Assembly: GCA_026686845.1 (NCBI GenBank)
Contig: JAIVEN010000014.1
Location: forward strand, 9,720,001 to 9,784,000
Length of the DNA: 64,000 nt
From: Adenanthera pavonina
Lineage: Eukaryota > Streptophyta > Magnoliopsida > Fabales > Fabaceae
Direction of reading: 5' to 3'
Shown here: positions 38,793 to 50,490 of the stretch, piece after piece
Layout of the letters: each line of letters starts with the position of its first letter
How positions within the stretch are numbered: position 1 is the stretch's first letter
Translations under genes and position numbers: made by a program
Notes under the pieces: model-generated
The model's input: the letters and a program-made list of their open reading frames with translations, nothing else
Database searches by the model: none
What the model was told of the DNA's origin: nothing

Positions 38793-41700
38793 ATGCCCTT
38801 CGAGGGGATCGTGATCGAGCCCAGTTCCACATGTTCTCCTCCTGATCTTTCCCTTCACATAAGCCCTCCCACCACCTCTTCTTTGATTCTCCACAAGGAA
38901 CCCCACGCTTCAAATTTGGCAACTCAAGCTCGCACTGACCTCTCTCTAGCCACCAATTTCACCACAGACCAACCTCCTCCTTATTATCATCCCAATCACA
39001 CCCACTTCACCTCCACTACCACCGCCGCTACAACTACCACCACTCACCTGAACCCCATGAATTTGTTCCTCGATGTGACCTCATCGTCGTCGTCGTCAGA
39101 TGGCCTGAGGGCGCCAATCAAGGGGATCCCCGTGTATCCCAACCGTTGCTTCCCTTTCTTGCCCATGGACCATGCCGTAGGCAAGGATCTTCATCATCAT
39201 TATCAGAAGATGTGGCTAAATCATCCCATACCCTCTAACAACTCCTTCTCTTCTTCTTCTTGGGCATACAATAATACCATGGGAGTGTCAGGTTTGGATA
39301 ATCCGATGTGGGTGTTAAACGGGTCGTCGGCTGCTAGCTTCAAATCTCATCATCAGTTGCACTATGGGGTTGGGGCTTCTCATAGCGAGGAGGCCACATC
39401 GTCAGGATTCATGAGATCCAGATTTCTGCCTAAGCTGCCCTCCAAGAGAAGCATGAGAGCTCCCAGAATGCGTTGGACCACCACCCTCCATGCCAGATTC
39501 GTTCACGCCGTTCAACTTCTTGGCGGCCATGAAAGTATACATACATTTTCTCCTGTATATTTCTCAGTTTTTCTTTTCGATTCTCTCTCTTCTTATCACC
39601 GATATACTGTGTCTAGGTTTTTTCCTTCTTCTTTTCTGTTGTTTAATAGATAAAAAATACTGAGCTAATATGTTGAGGTGGTGACTTTATATATAGGAGC
39701 TACTCCAAAGTCAGTTCTGGAGCTGATGGATGTGAAGGATCTCACATTGGCTCATGTTAAAAGCCATTTGCAGGTACAGCTTTCAACTTTTGACTTCTAA
39801 TCTCTCTCTCACCTGTGAGTTGGGGGCACAGTAGCCGATGGAGAACGCAGTGACTGCATTGAAGTAGTAGTAGTAGTAGAAGCCCCTTCAACTTCCGAGA
39901 CGACCTCGCACAGAAACACAGCTTAACTGCAGTCACAGAGAGGAAAGAGATAACAAACAAAAAAAAAAGTCATCATTTTCCAATAATACATCTCTCTCGT
40001 TGCAATCTTATCACACATCAATCTCCCTCGTGATGAATGACCAAACCCCCAAAACTATCCCAAAAAATGAGAGTGAGAAGGGATCTAAATGGGAATCTGT
40101 CGTCATTTATTTTTCTATATATTTTCTTGGTAATTTTAATTAAGAAAATCAATTGGTTTTAATTACTGTCTTCCAATTCTGGAAATAATGCCTTCGTAAT
40201 GCATGACTTGCTATGACTTGTTCCCAGATGTATCGAACAGTCAAGACCACTGACAAGCCTGCTGCTTCCTCAGGTAATTCTTATTGCTTAATCTTCAATA
40301 ATTTTTTTTTTTAAAAACTTTCATGTAGCGTATCTTCTTAAACACACCAATACATGTCATTCCAACAAACAAGATAAAGGAAATGTGAAGCACGTCGTTC
40401 TTTTCACAGTACTCCATTTATTCTGATCTTACTTTTAATTTACCACAAGCATTTCTTTCTTTCCTTTTGTCTCTCGCCTTTATAACCACTTGATAGCTTT
40501 AACAGAGATATAACGCATACTCAACTACAAAAAGCATATTATAATTTATATTCATTTTTGTAATTACCAGCAGAATTATAATTTAGAACTTACGATGGAT
40601 AATTTACATATATGTGTATACTATCAATCAACTTGAAAACTCATCTAGCTAGTGGCTTTGTTTTCTCTTACAGGCCAATCAGATGGATCTGGTGAAGATG
40701 ACATGTCTCCGATCGGTGATCAAGGTGGTATGCAACAGTTTCCTAATCAAGGAGGCCGAGCAGATCGGTCTGGGCAACAAGATATAGACTATTCTTCTTC
40801 TACTACTCTATGGAGCAATTCTTCAAGGTAAGAATCCCTCTTTCTCTATATATTAATTAAAAATTAGAGATTGAAAAAAATTGCGTGCTTTATGTCCCTA
40901 TATGGAGGTACATATATTTTACTCTGATTATGGGAGATTAAGGATTTGATTTGCTTTTGCTTTTGCTTTTGCATGGATATATCTCTTTAGAAATCAATGC
41001 AACTCCACGTCCACACCATTTTTTTAAGATTTTAATTTAATGAAGAATTAAAAAAGGTTCTTGTCCCAGCTTTTGCTTTACTTGTGTTTGGGTTTCTTCT
41101 TTCTTTTGTTTCTTTTGCACACACACATACATAAATTTTGTACCTTAAGGAATATTTCGCATCAGCTATGTAGCTTTGGAATATAACGGGATGATTTCAT
41201 AAAGGAAAGCTATACACCAGACATAATCAAACGATAAGAAAAAGCAACCTATTGCTGCACGCTCTTTTCTTTTCTCCTTTGTGTGTGCGTGTGTGTACTT
41301 GATATGTATGTATGTACGTTAATGCTTATTGGACAGTGTTACAAAATTTTGGATTCATGTTGTAGTTTGTAAGTAATCCTTATTCCTTCGAAATACTTGT
41401 ACATTTAGGACCATAGAATCCTTGCTCCCAAGTAGTATTCTTAATTATCAACAACGTATAGGCAAAACTTCTCATTGAAAAAATTGACTACTATTATAAA
41501 CACGCGTAGACGATAATTAGCTAGTTATATTATGCTAAGTTTCTAAATATTTGCATATAAAGATATTTGTACAATCAATATATTTATATATATAATTTAT
41601 AAAAAGATGTATTATTTACAAATTAAGAATAGTGCAATTTATCTCAAACTTTATATAAGTCCAAAAGAAAACATGTTTAGTTTTTTAAAAATAAAAGAAA

Positions 41701-42903
41701 AGGTGGGATGCACATGGCCAATATAGAGTTTTAAACTTTAAAGGGAGATAAATTTTGATTCAAGACAGGATTAGATGAGAACAATATACACACACACATG
41801 ACGCACTTTTATGCTTCAAAAAAACCAAAATGTTAATTCAAAGGTTAGTCTGAATTAATTAGCAACCAAATGGTTTAACATGTGGCTAATGTTTAATTTT
41901 AACTGTATTTTGGTCTGAAATTACTATGAGAGAAGATAGTGTGTCCCCCTATTTTCGTAACCTTTGAAGTTATATATTTTCGTAACATAGAAGACCAACT
42001 TTCACACTCAGCATCAAGATATCAATTAAGACGTTGAACGTCTTTTTTTTTTTTTTTTCTTACAAATATAAATTGAATGAATACTTATGTCACTGTTTTT
42101 TTTTTTTTATTTCAGTCTATATAATGGTTTGAATTCTTGACTATTACCCATATTTCACTCCATCCTCACTACTAGTTTCACTTGGCCTAAATACTTATAC
42201 TACTGTTACAATCTTTCTAATAGTGTATCTGTTTTTTTGGGTCAGATCGTGGGTAATTGAAATGAGTCCATTTTCTTTTCTTTGCCATGAAATGAGTCCA
42301 TTTTAAAACTAGTAAAAGTAGCCAGGTAGTGGGAGACCATGAACATAATACACTGTTTTTCATTCTCAATACTCACTTATTCCCATTATTAATATTGTTA
42401 TAATTAAAGGTAATATGCTGCTATCTCTATAGCCAAAATGATGATTCTCACTTTTTAATTATATAGATTGAAAGCATATACTGTATCTTTGGAATGATTT
42501 GCCATTAACAAAATTAGCTGAGATAATATGGTATTTAATTGATGGAACTAATTAATTCATTGATCTGGCACATTTTAATTTAATCAGTAACAGAGAGCCA
42601 TGGCCACAGAACTATTCTAATGATATAGACAGTCACAAAAAACCTACCTTCCAGTCACAATCGATATCAAGAGGGCATCAGAGTCAGGTAGTAATTATGA
42701 ATTACTTTAATTTTTGTCATGTCATTTTTTGTTTAATTTAGATGTGTTAGATTAGTGAATACTGAAAGGCAAATATCCAGGAATGGAATTCAACCGAAGT
42801 GAAGAATTACAATTTGTCAGAGTATAAAATAGAATGCAAGAACCCAAGCTTGGAGTTTACATTAGGAAGACCAGATTGGAATGGCAAAGGACAAGCCTGC
42901 TGA
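38793..42903 (+). CDS. KAN1: KANADI1-like GARP transcription factor
   Basis: A nuclear GARP-type (MYB-like) transcription factor of the KANADI clade, which sets abaxial identity in leaves and floral organs and mainly represses its targets. Exons are 38793-39534, 39697-39773, 40228-40273, 40674-40827, 42588-42687 and 42781-42903, all GT-AG and in frame, giving 413 aa. The start MPFEGIVIEP is the first in-frame ATG. An EAR-like DLSLHI lies near residue 18, and the KAN1 motif KGIPVYPNRCFPF follows. The GARP domain runs from about 218 to 279: KRSMRAPRMRWTTTLHARF, then GGHERATPKSVLELMDVKDL and AHVKSHLQMYRTVKTTDKPA. The C-terminus NPSLEFTLGRPDW matches Arabidopsis KAN1 rather than KAN2 or KAN3. Histidine-, serine- and threonine-rich stretches fill the N-terminal half. 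Intron 4 is 1.76 kb. A decayed copy of exons 5-6 lies just downstream. Confidence 0.95.
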
Positions 42904-44290
42904 CTTCTCATTATAAATCCATGGTCACAAATTCATCGAATGTATTAATTTCTTCAAAAGGAGAGGTGGTCTTGGATATGGCTACTACATATATACTTCT
43001 ACTTTAGTTTCTTCTGAAGTCTATTATGAGCAATTTTGTTTATTTACACTCTTCCTTTTATTTTTAAAATTCTTAAAAATTTTTGGTGAGAGAATTAGAA
43101 AGTCATACCAAGATTAAGATCACATGAAGTTAATTCAGATGAAATTAGGAAACAGGTAAAGAAAAAAATATCTGCTTATATGAGATTATTAGGATCATCA
43201 AAAGTAGATCTGACCTCCCTTTTCTCCTTTATAATTGTAAAATAACAAGGAATGGGCAATTAAGAGACGAGAGCGAAGTATATGAAAGTCATTCACAACT
43301 TATCTTCTCCTCCTGAAATTGAAATTTGAGTAAGTCCCATGGATCTCACCGCCATGGACTCCACACCCTTCTCTGGGAGATATAATCCGACCACCGCCAA
43401 ATAGTCACAAAACATATATTTCAGAAGAAGCAAAAAGATAGCCAGATCTTGCAAGAGTAATATCATGAGATCAAAAGTGAGCGCATATTATTTTATCTCC
43501 TTTGGATTCTTAATGATTTGTCTCCTCAAATCACTGCTGTTTGGAAATTTATGTAAATGCCATGATCATCTGTCTTCTAATATCTTTAATTAGCAAAACC
43601 AAAAAGAATTTGATTGGGGAGGTATAAAGCGCATTTGAGAAACATTTTAAGATGTAACTAGTTAATTCATTGATATGGCACAATTTAATCAGTAGCAGAA
43701 AGCTATGGCCACACAATATAATTCCAATGAGATAGATAGTCTCAAAAAACCTACCTTCCACTTACAATCAATCATCAAATTCAGGTACTTAATTAGGATG
43801 AATTGCTTTAGTTTCTGTCAGGTCATTATTTTGTTTCTCATTTAGACTTGTTAATACAACAATTTAATTAATAATGAAGAGCAAATATCCCTCTGCAGGA
43901 ATGTAATTCAGCAGAGAAGTGAAGAACAAGTTGTCAGAGCATAACATTATAGAATGCAATAATCCAAGCTTGGAGTTTACATTAGGAAGACCAGATAGAA
44001 ATGGCAAAGGGCATGCCTAACATCTCATTATTTATAAACATATTCCATGGTCAAAAGTTCATCCTAGTTCTTAATTTCTTCAAAAGGGAGGGGTAGTTTT
44101 GGATGGTTCCCGCTACAAATATACTCCTACTTTTGGCTTCTTTTGAAGTCGATTTTAATTTCATAAGCAGTTTTGTTTATTTAGATTCTTCCACTTTATC
44201 ATTGTATGGTGAGTTAATTAGAAGTTGTACCGTGATCAAGATATCACAGGAAGTTAGTTCATACGAAATTAAGAGAAAGAGAAAGAAAGA
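42545..44290 (+). repeat. Tandem duplication covering KAN1 exons 5-6 and 3' flank
   Basis: Block 42545-43170 (intron 4 end, exons 5 and 6, 3' flank) recurs at about 43657-44290. Shared landmarks include TTAATTCATTGAT, AAAAAACCTACCTTCCA, CCAAGCTTGGAGTTTACATT and TTAATTTCTTCAAAAG. Copies differ by many substitutions and small indels, so the event is not recent. Confidence 0.88.
43657..44290 (+). pseudogene. Truncated KAN1 copy (exons 5 and 6 only)
   Basis: The exon-5-like part begins at 43693 after a kept CAG acceptor and ends before GTACTT. An insertion relative to KAN1 shifts the frame and brings in a TAG after about 14 codons. The exon-6-like part begins after CTGCAG near 43899; its frame hits TGA after seven codons, where the functional copy reads on. 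The region encoding SLEFTLGRP is nonetheless preserved in sequence. No GARP domain and no upstream exons are present, so this cannot make a KANADI protein. It could be joined to KAN1 transcripts only as alternative 3' exons. Confidence 0.85.
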
Positions 44291-44309
44291 AGATTCACTC
44301 AAACAATTT

Positions 44310-44630
44310 AAAATAAAAATTTAGAAAATGAGTTGTAAATTTAAAGTAAAAGAGTTGCAAAATTTGAAAAAAAAAAGTTACAAATTATTGGAATAATTCA
44401 TTGTAAAAATTTGAAAAATAAGTTGCAAATTTAGGGTAAACAAATTGTAAAAATCTAAAAAAAAAAGTTGTAAAGCATTTGAACAATCCAAAATTAAATT
44501 TTGGAGAATGAGTTGTGAATTCATAAGAAGAAAGTTGTAAATTCTAAAACAAAAATTGCACAATAAAAATTTGAAAATTAAGTTACAAATTTAAAATAAA
44601 TAAATTTCAAAATCTAGGAAAAAAGAAAAG
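44310..44630. repeat. Degenerate tandem repeat, period about 89 bp
   Basis: Motifs of the form TTTGAAAAATAAGTTGCAAATTT recur near 44321, 44410, 44499 and 44570, with a related AAAAAAGTTGTAAA between them. Spacing is roughly 89, 89 and 71 bp. Highly diverged; no function suggested. Confidence 0.6.
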
Positions 44631-44748
44631 TTGTTACCCCTGGCCACTATTAACCGATGGTCTTTGACCGATATTAATCAATGGCTGCCAGCGATGGTGT
44701 GGTAGGTGAAGTGGAGTTTCAAGAGTATTTTGGTAATCTCACTATTTT

Positions 44749-45794
44749 TATGTAATATATTTATTATATAATTACTATGAACTTTTTTTGAGATTTTAAT
44801 TTTATTTAAAATTTTAACTTGATTTCTTAATTTGATATTATGTGAAAATAATATATAGTAGTAAATATTCATAATTTTTAAAAAAATTAATTTCTATTTT
44901 TTCAAGGAAGTCTATTTTTATATAAATAATTATGTTTTTTTGTTAATAGATAAAGTTAGTTTTTTTTTTAATTTTTTAATGTTTTAAAAATTTATTTGAT
45001 ATCGGGCCGGCCTGATCTCAGCCCAGTACCTAACCTGGTTTGCTCGAGTAATAATCGGGCCGAGTAATGGGCCGGGATGATACCCGACCCGTGCACACCT
45101 CTAATCAACTCTATACTATTCGCTTGCTCTCAGCGCAGATGCTTCAGAATGTTCTTTTTTTTGTTTTATATGAAATTATCACGCACTACGAAATAGAGAC
45201 ACCAACCAAAGAATGAAATAGGGAAAAGGTTAAAATCATCATCGACAATTTTTTTTGTTGCTACATCATGTTTGACAATTTTAATTAACTTACAAAAGGT
45301 CGATGATGATTTTAACCTTTTCCCTATTTCATTCTTCGGTTGGTGTCTCTATTTCGTAGTGCGTGATAATTTCATATAAAACAAAAAAAAGAACATTCTG
45401 AAGTATCTGCGCTGAGAGCAAGCAAATAGTATAGAGTTGATTAGAGGTGTGCACGGGTCAGGTATCATCCCGGCCCGTTACTCGGCCCGATTATTACTCG
45501 AGCAAACCAGGTTAGGTACTGGGCTGAGATCAGGCCGGCCCGATATCAAATAAATTTTTAAAACATTAAAAAATTAAAAAAAACTAACTTTATCTATTAA
45601 CAAAAAAACATAATTATTTATATAAAAATAGACTTCCTTGAAAAAATAGAAATTAATTTTTTTAAAAATTACGAATATTTACTACTATATATTATTTTCA
45701 CATAATATCAAATTAAGAAATTAAGTTAAAATTTTAAATAAAATTAAAATCTCAAAAAAAGTTCATAGTAATTATATAATAAATATATTACATA
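44749..45794. repeat. Large near-perfect inverted repeat (arms ~497 bp, 52-bp loop)
   Basis: Left arm 44749-45246 and right arm 45299-45794 are reverse complements, separated by 45247-45298. I found seven differences along the stretches I compared and all are transitions. Each arm contains a GC-rich core with AGAGGTGTGCACGGGTC, which resembles the terminal sequence of plant hAT-type elements. No ORF is present. I could not identify a target-site duplication. It may be a fold-back transposon or an inverted duplication of a non-autonomous element. Confidence 0.92.
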
Positions 45795-46708
45795 ATTACT
45801 CAGCAGCGGCTATTAGAACTTACTTGCCCAATCTTTTTTTTTTTCACAATAAAGAAAGGGGTGGTATATTATTTTTTATATTATACATTTCTAAAAAAAA
45901 TATAATAAAAATGTATAAAGATATTTATATCTTCTAATTATAATCTATATTTTATAACATTTTTTTTAAAAAAAACTATAACATTTATATTTTAATTAGT
46001 ATAAATAATGTGTATATATATAATATATTCTATAATTTCAATAAAAATATTATATAATAATTAGTACTAAAAGATTTCACCATCTTTTCTAAATTACCCT
46101 AATTAAATACATTGGGAAAGAAACATTTTAGTAATGGAGAATATTTGAACTTAATAGTTATGGGCAATCTTAGAGAGAGAGAAAAATACACTATGTAATC
46201 AGTAAGATACACAATATTATGAAATAAAAATTTCTTAAAAAAATGTAATATATAGCGAAATGGAGGGGGTAATAATTAAAAATTTATAAATAATAAAAAT
46301 TACTTCTTCTGTTCCTTCTTATAAGGGACCTTCTGGAAATATTTTATGATCATTTTTATAAGGGACATTTTAATATTTAATGAGATTTTTTCTATTTTAC
46401 TCTTATCATTTATTTTTTCTCATAAATTTTTATTAGATTTTTTGGATGAAATAGACCATTTTAATTAGTCAAATAGTATTTTATATGGATTGCATTAATA
46501 TATTAGATAGGGATAAAAAAATTTAATATTTTTAAAATTTTAAAAAATAACTAATTTTCTTAATTTACTAAAAAATAATTAGAACTTTTTTATAAAAAAA
46601 CTAGAGAAAATAATTTTTAAATATAAATTACTTTAATAAATATCTAAAAAATATTATTTAAGATTATTTAAAAAAAAAAACACTGCCATTTCCATGGCAC
46701 CGTGATGC
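45795..46708. other. AT-rich region with possible MITE
   Basis: No coding potential is seen. A segment from about 46302 starts TTACTTCTTCTGTTCCTTCTT and may be a decayed Stowaway-like element whose other end (near 46612) reads TTTTCTCTAGTTTTTTTATA when reversed. The match is weak. Confidence 0.35.
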
Positions 46709-46783
46709 TGCAGCGCCAATTTGACTTGGCGTTGCAGTAAGTCTGTCAGACAAACTTTAATTAAAAATCTGTCTGACAGACTT
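46709..46783. repeat. Two adjacent hairpins
   Basis: The first hairpin pairs CTGCAGCGCCAA with TTGGCGTTGCAG over a 4-base loop (46709-46736), with one G-T pair. The second pairs AAGTCTGTCAGACA (46739-46752) with its exact reverse complement at 46770-46783. A T run follows. They could be a transposon end or a structured transcript. Confidence 0.7.
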
Positions 46784-48437
46784 TTTTTTTTTTAATAAAT
46801 TATAAATCGTAGCAAAGAGTTACGATTTTATATGTCGTGCCACATGTTTATGATTTCTCCTTCATTCACTATCTAAAAAGGCGAAACACCATGGCGAAAC
46901 ACCATCTTACGATTCTTGATAAGTATAGCATATTGGTAAATAGTTTTAAGATTATTGTATATTGGTAATTTTATTTTATTTTTATTATATTTTGATCAAA
47001 AAGCCTTTCCTTTTCACTCTTACCATTGCACCAATTTCTCTCCTCTCACTTTCTCCATTGCATCATGTTTGCTTCATATTCTTTTTAATGTATCAAGATA
47101 TGATTTGCTTTCTCATATATATTTTTTTACCAGTGCTTTCTCATATATATTTCATGCACAATGTTGATTTTATTTTCACCCTAAATTGCTTATTAATTAA
47201 CATTTGTTTACAAATTCACTTGATAACTAAAAAATTTGTATTGAGATAAATATTTGATTATAAATTAAAAACAAATTTAATGTTTTTTAAACTATTAGTG
47301 ATTGTCTCTTTTATCTAAATTAACTTACAAGGATAATATTGAAAAGAAAATATTATGATCTATTTTTTCTATCTATTTTATAATAATTCTTAAATAATGA
47401 TAAAATAAAACTATTCATTTCTTTTATAAAACTCTCTAAGAATAGAATGTTCAATTTCATTCTTATTCCATTTCCTATCATTCTATTAATAACTATTTAA
47501 TTTCATTATGTTATAAACTCTTAAACATATCCTAAATTCCTGTATCATCAAGAGGAATTGGTTTGTTTCTTGAATAAATACAATTTTATTTTTAGAATAA
47601 AAATATTTTAGTTGAAAGTTTTAAAATTAAAGCAAAGAAATATTTATAACTGGAAATAGATTAGCATCCACATTAACAGATGATAAGCCTACAGAAAGGA
47701 AAAAAAAAAAAAGAATAGCATCCAAATTTTTATTGCTTTTATTTCGGGTCAAGGAAAAACGCATTCCATACATTTGGCCGGTTTTCCTGCGAAAAAAATG
47801 AAAATCAAAGGAAATAACCAGATTACAAAATGAAAAAACTGCTCCTTGCATCCTTGCACAGAGAACAACCAAAGAGGATTCTTGATGTGGTAATTTGAAA
47901 GATCAAATCTAGTGAGTCCAATAACTCTCTCCAACCATGAATTCAGTTATGCTTTCACATCTATATTTTCGATCATATTCTCAAGAATTGATGTACGAGT
48001 ATTTGAGGTTTATGGCTTTGATTAACGGATTAAGTTTTCAATATTTGGGATTATTGACCTTCTCCTGAAATTCATTTCTTATTTTTTGTATGTAAAGATG
48101 CAACCAGAGTTAGTATTATGCAATTTGTTCAGCAAATTCTGGTACTTTGACATCTAGGTTCCGACATCGTGCCTTGGATTTTAGAAATTAAAAAAAAAAA
48201 AAAAGAAACATAGGGTGTTGTTCGACAATTTTAGGCTACTATTCAAACATCTTGTACACTTTGGTGGAAGTTTTTGCCAATGATTATCCACTAGCTTGCC
48301 GTTGCCAGTCATGCACTAGCCATTCCTTGCAGCACAATGGTCACGCAACCGCCATTGCAAAGAATTTGTTGTGCCGCACCAGACGACTGTCATTGTGCAT
48401 AACAAATTTATGTAACAGTCCACGATTAGCTGATTCA

Positions 48438-49031
48438 GGCCCGTTTGGTTATCAGTTGCTTAAAAATGAGTTTTGGTAGAATTGGTTTGGTAGAATTGAT
48501 TTTGTAACGTAATTATGATAAAAGTTGGTTTTAAACTAACATGTTTATATTTTGATAATTTATTTGAAAATTGATTTTGATAAAATTCATAATTTTTTTT
48601 AAATTGAACTTAAACTCTATCCCATGATTAATTTAATATACTTGGACTAAAATTTAATCTGTATTTATTTAATTGAGAACATAGCATATCTGATGTAATA
48701 TTTTATTATAGGTTGTAGTCCTTGAAAAATAAAATTTTGAAGAAATATTTAAGTTCTTAGATAGGAGAAATTTTACGAAAATTTAATTTTTTTATTTTTT
48801 TATTTTTTCTTATTTTTATTGATTTATTTTTATCTGACTTTAAAATAAATGTAGATAGAAGTGAAATATTTGAACGGAGAAGCAGGATGACATCTCCTTC
48901 TGATGGAACCCGTTTCAAGTGGAAGAATTGGTTAGCAATGAGATTTTAAAAAATAGCCAAACATCATTTTAGTTGGACCAAACTCATTTTTAAAGTAAAA
49001 CTGGGTTGGAACGGGAGCCAAACACACCCTC
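48438..49031. mobile_element. Possible non-autonomous DNA transposon
   Basis: The left end GCCCGTTTGGTTATCAG and the reversed right end GAGGGTGTGTTTGGCTCCCG share a GTTTGG core, and AAAAATGAGTTT follows in both orientations. Size is about 594 bp. Terminal repeats are imperfect and no target duplication is clear, so this is tentative. Confidence 0.35.
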
Positions 49032-50286
49032 AATAAGAAAACTAATGCCCAAACTACGAAAAAACAAAAAACTTTCAACTCTAGGCCAGTTATGGGATAA
49101 AGCATCTCAGCCCAAGTTGACAAATGAAGTTTACCTCCTTTTTATATACTCCCGTCTCCACTTCCTTAATGCTTAGCGTCCACTCCCCCTCAGTACCCAC
49201 CGACCACCGTGACAGCAATTTCGGTAATATCAAAGTGGCAGTACAAGGAGATACGATGGAAGATCTAGTTGAAGAATTTGACAAAGATGAACGGAGCTCC
49301 CGTGGATCCAAAGGCTAGGCTAGGAGAGTGTTTTTAGCCAATGGTCTACCAGGAAGCTTTATCATAACAACATGTCGCACCTGTTTTTTAATTTTTTAAA
49401 AATAAAAACTTAAAATAATATAGAATCGTCGTGAAAATTTTTAAAAGAAAAATTTAGGAAAACTTAAAAAAAAAAAATAATTTACCAAACTTAAAAAGTT
49501 TTGGAGTCGATTGCGTTATAGGAAAAGTGTTAGGTATCCCATAACATTCGAACAGTTACCTTAAGTTGATTATATAAAATAAATGCGGTCTTAAAATTAT
49601 TTTAATCACCTTTATAAAACATGTATAGAGAAGTAAGAAAAATAAATAAATAAATAAAATAGATTCATTTACAAAGACGGATTTGATTTAGAATAAGAAT
49701 TTAGAGCCCACGTATTCTAATATAGGGATCAAAATTCACATAGTTTGGATGTAAAACTCATCTCAATGGGTTTGTGGTTTTTTTAAAAAAATTATATATA
49801 TTTATTATTTTCCAAAATTGAATTATATATATTATATAAAAATTATTTAACTATTTATTTATTACTTGTTAATAAATTCACGGAGATTCCCAAAATTCTA
49901 CCTGTTCGGTTTATATACTTATAAAAACTTCTTAAACCTCACATAAAATAACTTAAAAATATATTATAAAATTATATTTAAAAAAATATTTTTGTTCAAA
50001 ACTTTACCAAATATGAGAAAATCTTTAAAAAATATTTTTCATAAAAAAATGCATAATTTGATTGTAAATTTATTAATCTAAACATCTACGGAGGTTCTAA
50101 AAACCCCACAAGACAAAAATTAAAAAATATATATATATATTTAATGAGAAAATATCATATATAAAACACATAAAAGTTACCTCATTTAAAGCTATATGTG
50201 CCTTCTACTCCCAACTTTAAATATAGATATTTTAACTAAATTTCGTAATCTTAAAAGAGAAGTTGTAATCATTTAATATTATAATT

Positions 50287-50490
50287 TTTGAAGAAAATAA
50301 AAAAAAGAAAAAGAAAGAAAGGAAATATAGAAAAAAAAAGAAAACAAAAAAAGAAGGAAAAGGAGAAGAAAGAACATGAAAAAAAAAATAAAGAAAAGAA
50401 AAGAAAAGGAACAAAAGAAACGAGAAGGAGAAAACAATGAAAAGAAAAAGAAAGAAAGAAGAAAAAAAAAGAGAAGAAAGCAATTAAAAA
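50287..50490 (+). repeat. Polypurine tract of about 200 bp
   Basis: Almost only A and G on the plus strand, with a handful of pyrimidines. The ORFs on either strand are composition artefacts. Such strand asymmetry can form triplex DNA. Confidence 0.85.
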
